A DNA stretch of 25,759 bases from a virus. The stretch is taken from positions 1 to 25,759 of IMG/VR virus record IMGVR_UViG_3300046011_002513; one strand, 5' to 3'. The number at the start of each line of letters is the position of its first letter. Position 1 is the stretch's first letter. Of this stretch, positions 21,755 through 25,759 are shown in pieces. The notes beneath the pieces were generated by a model. It saw only the letters and a program-made list of their open reading frames with translations. It did no database searches and was not told where the DNA came from. The translations under genes were made by a program, and so were the position numbers.

Positions 21755-22683
21755 ATAAAATTGAAGAAATCGCGTCTAAACACCTGGGCAAAGCAGGTGA
21801 CGGATCAGTTGTCAAACCTTATGTCACACCAGATCAAGTTGACGCATCGCTATTGGTTGCAATTCCGCGCCAGTTAAACAGAACGCATTACGCTATTGAT
21901 AGTGAAACGCAAATGTTTGGATATGACACATGGAACGCATATGAAGTGTCTTTCCTGCTCGACAATGGTTTCCCAGTAAACTGTGTTGCTAAAATAATTT
22001 ACAGTTCGGATTCAGAATTTATCGTTGAATCTAAGTCACTAAAGTTGTATCTCAACTCATATAACATGCAGAAAATGGGTGCGACTTTTGTTGACGCATA
22101 CAATAATGCCACAAGTCAAATGCATGAAGATTTGAGTAATGCACTAGGAACAACTGTATCAGTTGACCTGTTTATTGAACAAGATCTCAACACGTTAGTG
22201 CCTCACAGCGCATTCCGTGGAACGTATCCGTTGCTCGAGGATATTGTTGATGTTGACAATATGACATTTCCGTGGTATAATGAAAATCCTGACATTTTGC
22301 AAGTCGATGATGAAAACAAAAATGTCATTATGAACTTCAAATCTGTTTCACTGCGTTCTAATTGCCGTGTAACAAATCAACCTGACTGGGGTGATGTTTA
22401 CGTTTCTATCGAAGGTGACAATCTGCCGACATACGAATCTATGTTGCAGTATATTGTTTCTATGAGAAAGGAAAATCATTTCCATGAAGAAATTTGTGAA
22501 TGTATCTACAAACGTCTACTCGATAAATTCCAACCACGTAAACTTCTAGTCGGTTGTCTGTATACTAGACGCGGTGGTATTGATATTAACCCAGTTCGTG
22601 CAACTGATATTGACACATTAATCAATCATTCGTATGCACTGATGACTCCTGGAATCCTAGTCAACAAAACAATGAGACAATAA
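21751..22683 (+). CDS. queF: NADPH-dependent preQ0 reductase (QueF), two-module type
   Basis: QueF reduces the nitrile of preQ0 to the aminomethyl of preQ1. The 310 residues fit the two-module E. coli-like form (282). The QueF motif ESKSLKLYLNSYN (residues 93-105) is intact; this NADPH-binding motif is lacking in the archaeal amidino-transferring QueF-L, so reduction is predicted. The catalytic core SNCRVTNQPDWG gives Cys205 and Asp212, and HFHEEICE gives His245 and Glu246. It overlaps dpdA by 4 bases, and queC starts after one base. A sigma-70 consensus site lies inside. Its presence with DpdA suggests preQ1 in the phage DNA. Confidence 0.93.
   Translation: MNKIEEIASKHLGKAGDGSVVKPYVTPDQVDASLLVAIPRQLNRTHYAIDSETQMFGYDTWNAYEVSFLLDNGFPVNCVAKIIYSSDSEFIVESKSLKLYLNSYNMQKMGATFVDAYNNATSQMHEDLSNALGTTVSVDLFIEQDLNTLVPHSAFRGTYPLLEDIVDVDNMTFPWYNENPDILQVDDENKNVIMNFKSVSLRSNCRVTNQPDWGDVYVSIEGDNLPTYESMLQYIVSMRKENHFHEEICECIYKRLLDKFQPRKLLVGCLYTRRGGIDINPVRATDIDTLINHSYALMTPGILVNKTMRQ
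22253..22281 (+). promoter_or_regulatory. Perfect sigma-70 consensus with extended -10 inside queF
   Basis: TTGACA (22253-22258), exactly 17 bases, TATAAT (22276-22281), plus TG at 22273-22274 for an extended -10. This is the best promoter-like sequence found in the window. It reads toward queC, 403 bases after the -10 box. Confidence 0.68.
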
Positions 22684-22684
22684 T

Positions 22685-23425
22685 ATGAATCTTAGTGTAG
22701 CTCTATATAATCTCCCTCAAACAGATAAAAAGGTTCTTGCCGTCCTTTCGGGCGGTTTGGATTCGTCAGTCATGACGATGTTGCTTGTGCAAAAGTATGG
22801 CAAAGAAAATGTTGTTGCTCTGTCATACGACTACGGGCAGAAACAAAAAGAAGAACTGCAACGCGCTAAAGTCCTGTGTGGAATCCTCGGCGTCAGTCAT
22901 AAAATTCTTGATCTCAACATCCTCGGTGAAATCGCAAAACCTATCTCCGCGAATATCGGCGGGACTGATGTTGCGATGCCTACAATTAAAGACGTTCTAG
23001 GTGATCCGCAACCTAAGACGTATGTTCCTTTCCGTAACATGATTTTGTTGTCTTTGACTATGGCACAGGCAGAAGCATCAGACGCTTCACATGTGTTCAC
23101 AGGTTTACAAGTTCATGATGAATATGGTTATTGGGACACGACACAGAAATTTGTCGATAGTATGAATGCTGTTGCTGCACAGAACAGAACACACAAAGTT
23201 ACTATCTTGGCGCCGTTTTCGATGCTATCAAAATATCATGAGATTGAGATATGCAAAGAACTTGACAAAGTGCATTTGTTGAAATATACTTTGACTTGTT
23301 ACGATCCTGATCTGCGAGGACGCTCTTGTGGCAAATGTCCTTCATGTGCTGAGCGTATTCAGAATTTCATGAAGGCAGGAATTGCAGACCCGATTGAGTA
23401 TCAAACACATATTCCTTGGAAATGA
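22685..23425 (+). CDS. queC: 7-cyano-7-deazaguanine (preQ0) synthase (QueC)
   Basis: QueC uses ATP and ammonia to turn 7-carboxy-7-deazaguanine into preQ0. The 246-residue protein has the ATP pyrophosphatase loop SGGLDSS (22-28), YDYGQKQKEE, YVPFRNMILLSLTMAQAE, and the zinc site Cys205-X9-Cys215-X2-Cys218-X2-Cys221 in the C-terminus, all as in known QueC. It begins one base after queF and so is probably co-translated. Unlike the archaeal and phage 9g Gat-QueC it carries no fused amidotransferase; a separate class II amidotransferase lies two genes on. A sigma-70-like site inside it (23262-23290) faces the transporter gene. Confidence 0.96.
   Translation: MNLSVALYNLPQTDKKVLAVLSGGLDSSVMTMLLVQKYGKENVVALSYDYGQKQKEELQRAKVLCGILGVSHKILDLNILGEIAKPISANIGGTDVAMPTIKDVLGDPQPKTYVPFRNMILLSLTMAQAEASDASHVFTGLQVHDEYGYWDTTQKFVDSMNAVAAQNRTHKVTILAPFSMLSKYHEIEICKELDKVHLLKYTLTCYDPDLRGRSCGKCPSCAERIQNFMKAGIADPIEYQTHIPWK
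23262..23290 (+). promoter_or_regulatory. Intragenic sigma-70-type promoter in queC
   Basis: TTGACA, 17 bases, TATACT: 11 of 12 positions. It lies 146 bases before the transporter ATG. Confidence 0.5.
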
Positions 23426-23436
23426 TTGGAGTTAAT

Positions 23437-24006
23437 ATGCTACAAAATATCAATAGAACATTGGTCGCGCAACTTTTAGCGTTCCATGTGTTGATCATCG
23501 CTACCTCTAACTATCTTGTGCAGTTTCCTGTAACAGTTGCAGGCATCTCGTTCACTTGGGCAATGTTTACATTCCCGTTAGTTATCCTTGCAACTGATCT
23601 CACAGTTCGACTTTCAAACAAATACAATGCGAGATGGATCGTAGGACTTGCCTACATTCCTGCAATCATAATCAGCACATTGTTGGCGGATTGGCGTATC
23701 GGTGTCGCGTCAGGCACTGCATATCTTATCAGTCAATTGCTTGACGTTTCAGTGTTCAACCGTATTCGTGAAGCGTTCAAAACTTGGTGGTATGCACCTG
23801 TGCTTGCGACGTTTGTTTCTAATATTATTGACACTTACACATTCTTCGGTGTTGCGTTCTATAATTCTGCAGACCCGTTCATGGCAGAAAATTGGTTCCA
23901 TATCGCAAGCGTTGATCTAGTATTCAAGATGATCGTCAGTTACCTTGTTATCATACCTCTGTATGGCATCGTGCTTAAGTATGCACTAGGAAAGGTTCAA
24001 GATTAA
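23437..24006 (+). CDS. Queuosine precursor transporter (YhhQ/QueT-type membrane protein)
   Basis: This family (DUF165/VUT) moves preQ0 or preQ1 across the inner membrane. The 189-residue protein has about six hydrophobic segments (roughly residues 9-27, 38-57, 66-84, 87-102, 117-140, 159-181). It carries family markers PLVILATDLTVRL (48-60) and QLLDVSVFNRIRE (100-112). ATG 23437 is chosen because TGGAG (23427-23431) is 5 bases upstream; in-frame ATG 23422 overlapping queC is possible. The stop overlaps the amidotransferase start (TAATG). With a full synthesis route already present, the phage may also collect precursor from outside. Confidence 0.88.
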   Translation: MLQNINRTLVAQLLAFHVLIIATSNYLVQFPVTVAGISFTWAMFTFPLVILATDLTVRLSNKYNARWIVGLAYIPAIIISTLLADWRIGVASGTAYLISQLLDVSVFNRIREAFKTWWYAPVLATFVSNIIDTYTFFGVAFYNSADPFMAENWFHIASVDLVFKMIVSYLVIIPLYGIVLKYALGKVQD

Positions 24007-24647
24007 TGTGTTCAATTATCGGTTCATTCGATAAGGACAAGGTGATTGCCCTCTGTGAGTTAAATACCTACAGAGGGCAACATTCACATTCTATCTCTTA
24101 TGCATCTGTAGATGGTGTGTATTACACACAAAAGAATTTTGGTCCTATCAACTATGATGCGATTGACAACGATGATGGCGACTACATCATAGTTCATATG
24201 CAAGCGCCGACAACTGACAATAAAAATGCCGATTGCATCCATCCCGCGATCTTTCGAGATTCAGGTGATTTGCTATGGCATAATGGAATCATCAAAGAAA
24301 AAGAAGTTGAACGTCTGCGTGAAAAATATCAGTTAACCCCAACTTGGGACACATATATACTACTGCATCACCTGACAATAGGTGGTTCGCTAAGCGATAT
24401 TGACGGGACGTTCTCTTGTTTGTGGTATGATAATTCTAGCAATTATGGTCGTTATGGGTTGAAACTATTTCGTAATGAAATCAGTCCTATGTTCATAGAC
24501 TCTAAAAGCAATATTTCTTCCACAAAATTTGAAGGCTCTGTCCCGACCGAACCCAATACTGTGTTCGGGTTCGACCCGTTCAAGAATGCATTACACCCGC
24601 ATTTCACATTTGATACAAAAGAAAACCCTTATTATTTTGGTGAGTAA
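24006..24647 (+). CDS. Class II glutamine amidotransferase domain protein
   Basis: An Ntn-type glutaminase frees ammonia from glutamine with the N-terminal Cys. The 213-residue protein starts MCSIIGSF, with Cys2 as nucleophile after Met removal. NTYRGQHS gives the Arg of the glutamine site, HMQAPT replaces the usual HxRxAT, and LLWHNGII (Asn93, Gly94) is the oxyanion/glutamine loop. There is no synthase domain, so an ammonia acceptor must lie in another protein. Its place after queF-queC-transporter suggests work on a 7-deazaguanine, in analogy to the Gat part of Gat-QueC, which makes archaeosine (G+) in phage 9g. The true substrate is unknown. TAATG overlaps join it to both neighbours. Confidence 0.8.
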   Translation: MCSIIGSFDKDKVIALCELNTYRGQHSHSISYASVDGVYYTQKNFGPINYDAIDNDDGDYIIVHMQAPTTDNKNADCIHPAIFRDSGDLLWHNGIIKEKEVERLREKYQLTPTWDTYILLHHLTIGGSLSDIDGTFSCLWYDNSSNYGRYGLKLFRNEISPMFIDSKSNISSTKFEGSVPTEPNTVFGFDPFKNALHPHFTFDTKENPYYFGE

Positions 24648-24964
24648 TGAAATATAAGTTTGACGAAGATGAATACTTAAAAGAAATCAAAGAATATGTT
24701 GACAAAACCTATGGACAACATTATTCTGGCAAGTATCAAGCAACTGACATGATTATTGACGCCGGACACGGAACAGGTTTTAATGTCGGCAATATTATGA
24801 AGTATGCGAAACGTTACGGCAAAAAGGATGGGCAATCAAGAAAGGACTTGATGAAAATCATTCACTATGCTATAATACAACTACATGTGCATGACTCAGA
24901 ACATGCACCCGAACAAACTATCTCTAAAGAATTTTTAATTGAAGGAAATAATAATGGCCATTGA
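24647..24964 (+). CDS. DUF3310-like small protein
   Basis: This 105-residue protein contains HYSGKYQATDMI, GTGFNVGNIMKYAKRYGKKD and SRKDLMKIIHYAIIQL. That matches the DUF3310 pattern (HY...(I/V)(I/D)..., F..GN(V/I).KY..R...K.....DL.K...Y) found in many phages, where it is sometimes labelled nucleotide kinase-like by relation to T7 gp1.7. No ATP-binding motif is visible, so no enzyme activity is claimed. The start overlaps the previous stop, and the end overlaps the glycosyltransferase start by 11 bases. Promoter-like sites lie within it. Confidence 0.75.
   Translation: MKYKFDEDEYLKEIKEYVDKTYGQHYSGKYQATDMIIDAGHGTGFNVGNIMKYAKRYGKKDGQSRKDLMKIIHYAIIQLHVHDSEHAPEQTISKEFLIEGNNNGH
24699..24727 (+). 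promoter_or_regulatory. Weak sigma-70-like site in the DUF3310-like gene
   Basis: TTGACA, 17 bases, TATTCT: 10 of 12 positions. It is listed as part of the recurring layout, and chance is possible. Confidence 0.25.
24848..24876 (+). promoter_or_regulatory. Sigma-70-type extended -10 promoter ahead of the glycosyltransferase
   Basis: TTGATG (24848-24853), 17 bases, TATAAT (24871-24876) preceded by TGC for an extended -10. It ends 77 bases before the glycosyltransferase ATG and lies in the DUF3310-like gene. Confidence 0.6.
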
Positions 24965-25759
24965 AATTAAAGTCCCGGTTGAAGAACTTCGTAAACGTAA
25001 ACTCTTCTTGGCGACACCTATGTATGGCGGACAGTGTGCGGGTATGTTTGCTCGTTCTGTTGCCGATCTGACTGCATTATGCACCCATTACGGCATTGGT
25101 TTGCAGATGTATTTTCTATTCAACGAGTCGCTGATTACCCGCGCTCGTAACTATTGCTGTGACGAATTTGTCCGCAGCGACGCAACTCACCTCATGTTTA
25201 TCGACTCAGACATCGGGTTCAACCCACAAGACGTTATTGCAATGCTTGCGCTTGCAGATGACGAATCGCCTTATGACATTATTTCAGGTCCTTACCCTAA
25301 GAAGTGTATTTCATGGGAAAAGGTCAAACTCGCAGTTGACAAAGGTTTCGCTGACGAAGATCCTAACAACCTAGAAAAGTTCGTCGGTGACTATGTGTTC
25401 AACCCGAAGTCGGGTGCAGGTGCTATTCCTATCGGTGAACCCGTTGAAGTCATGGAATCAGGCACTGGGTTCATGATGATCCGCAAGAACACGCTGATCA
25501 AGTTTGCCGAAGCATTCCCACAATATAACTATCGTCCTGACCATGTCCGCACGGAACACTTTGATGGCACCCGCGAGATCATGCAATACTTCCAAGCAGA
25601 GATCGACCCAAAGTCGAAGCGTTACCTGTCTGAGGACTATTGGTTCTGTCAGAAGGTTCAAGACATCGGACTCCGCAATTGGCTCTGCCCGTGGATCAAA
25701 CTGCAGCATGTCGGAACGTATATATTCGGCGGTTCGCTTGCGGATTTGGCAATGGTCTC
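24954..25759 (+). CDS. GT-A-type glycosyltransferase-like protein, 3' truncated
   Basis: The frame runs open to the window edge (268 residues seen). The protein starts at ATG 24954 after AAGGAA (24942-24947). LFLATPMYGG and FLFNESLITRARNYCCDEF are followed by a DXD-type motif HLMFIDSDIGF (Asp84 and Asp86), then SGTGFMMIRK, YLSEDYWFCQKV (Glu-Asp about 227) and LQHVGTY (His252). This order is that of GT-A nucleotide-sugar transferases, and the ATPxYG...NESLI.RARN pattern is common in cyanophage-like genomes. The acceptor is unknown: glycan, virion or modified DNA base are all possible. It overlaps the DUF3310-like gene by 11 bases and has a good promoter upstream. Confidence 0.82.
   Translation, partial: MAIEIKVPVEELRKRKLFLATPMYGGQCAGMFARSVADLTALCTHYGIGLQMYFLFNESLITRARNYCCDEFVRSDATHLMFIDSDIGFNPQDVIAMLALADDESPYDIISGPYPKKCISWEKVKLAVDKGFADEDPNNLEKFVGDYVFNPKSGAGAIPIGEPVEVMESGTGFMMIRKNTLIKFAEAFPQYNYRPDHVRTEHFDGTREIMQYFQAEIDPKSKRYLSEDYWFCQKVQDIGLRNWLCPWIKLQHVGTYIFGGSLADLAMV

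Noticed and set aside
22685-24647. QueC and amidotransferase as a split Gat-QueC fusion
   Set aside because: A membrane transporter gene separates them and both have complete ends with their own starts, so no broken fusion is seen.

Overview
This window is part of the genome of a T4-like tailed phage (a contractile-tailed myovirus in the broad T4 / cyanophage-like group). Genes are packed tightly, almost all on the + strand, often with ATGA or TAATG stop/start overlaps. The gene order 17-18-19-20-67-(two small head genes)-21-22-23-(3-like)-uvsY-uvsW-55-47-46, with no gene 24, resembles marine and alphaproteobacterial T4-like phages more than coliphage T4 itself. The host cannot be named from the sequence; a Gram-negative, probably aquatic or environmental, bacterium is an inference. 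No tRNA, rRNA, CRISPR array, integrase or insertion sequence was seen, and no gene-free stretch exceeds about 100 bases.

Region 1 (1-11314) is the virion block: the C-terminal part of the large terminase, tail sheath, tail tube, portal, an acidic prohead core protein, two poorly known head-region proteins, prohead protease, scaffold, major capsid protein and a gp3-like tail completion protein. Sites matching or nearly matching the T4 late promoter (TATAAATA) stand just upstream of genes 18, 19, 22, 23 and the gp3-like gene. Two strong intrinsic terminators follow genes 19 and 23. Several proteins carry candidate L/I-x-E cleavage sites for the prohead protease.

Region 2 (11362-17250) holds recombination and late-transcription genes: uvsY, uvsW, a small unknown protein, late sigma factor gp55, the Mre11/Rad50-like pair gp47/gp46, and a 60-residue orphan.

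Region 3 (17222-25759) is the most interesting. It starts with a peptide deformylase homologue that has lost most of its metal-binding and catalytic residues. A nearly complete 7-deazaguanine pathway follows: queD, queE, folE, dpdA (DNA guanine transglycosylase-like), queF, queC, a YhhQ/QueT-type precursor transporter and a free-standing class II glutamine amidotransferase. Together these predict that guanines in the phage DNA are replaced by a 7-deazaguanine, most simply preQ1, with the amidotransferase raising the possibility of an amidine (G+) or a further derivative. A GIY-YIG homing endonuclease gene on the - strand is inserted between folE and dpdA. A DUF3310-like gene and a truncated glycosyltransferase close the window.

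From uvsY onward the late-promoter boxes largely give way to sigma-70-type promoters, several of them inside coding sequence. Two, in dpdA and queF, are exact TTGACA-N17-TATAAT matches. Another lies in the decayed active-site motif of the deformylase homologue. Switching from late to host-type promoters where the gene content changes suggests early or middle expression of the modification and recombination genes.
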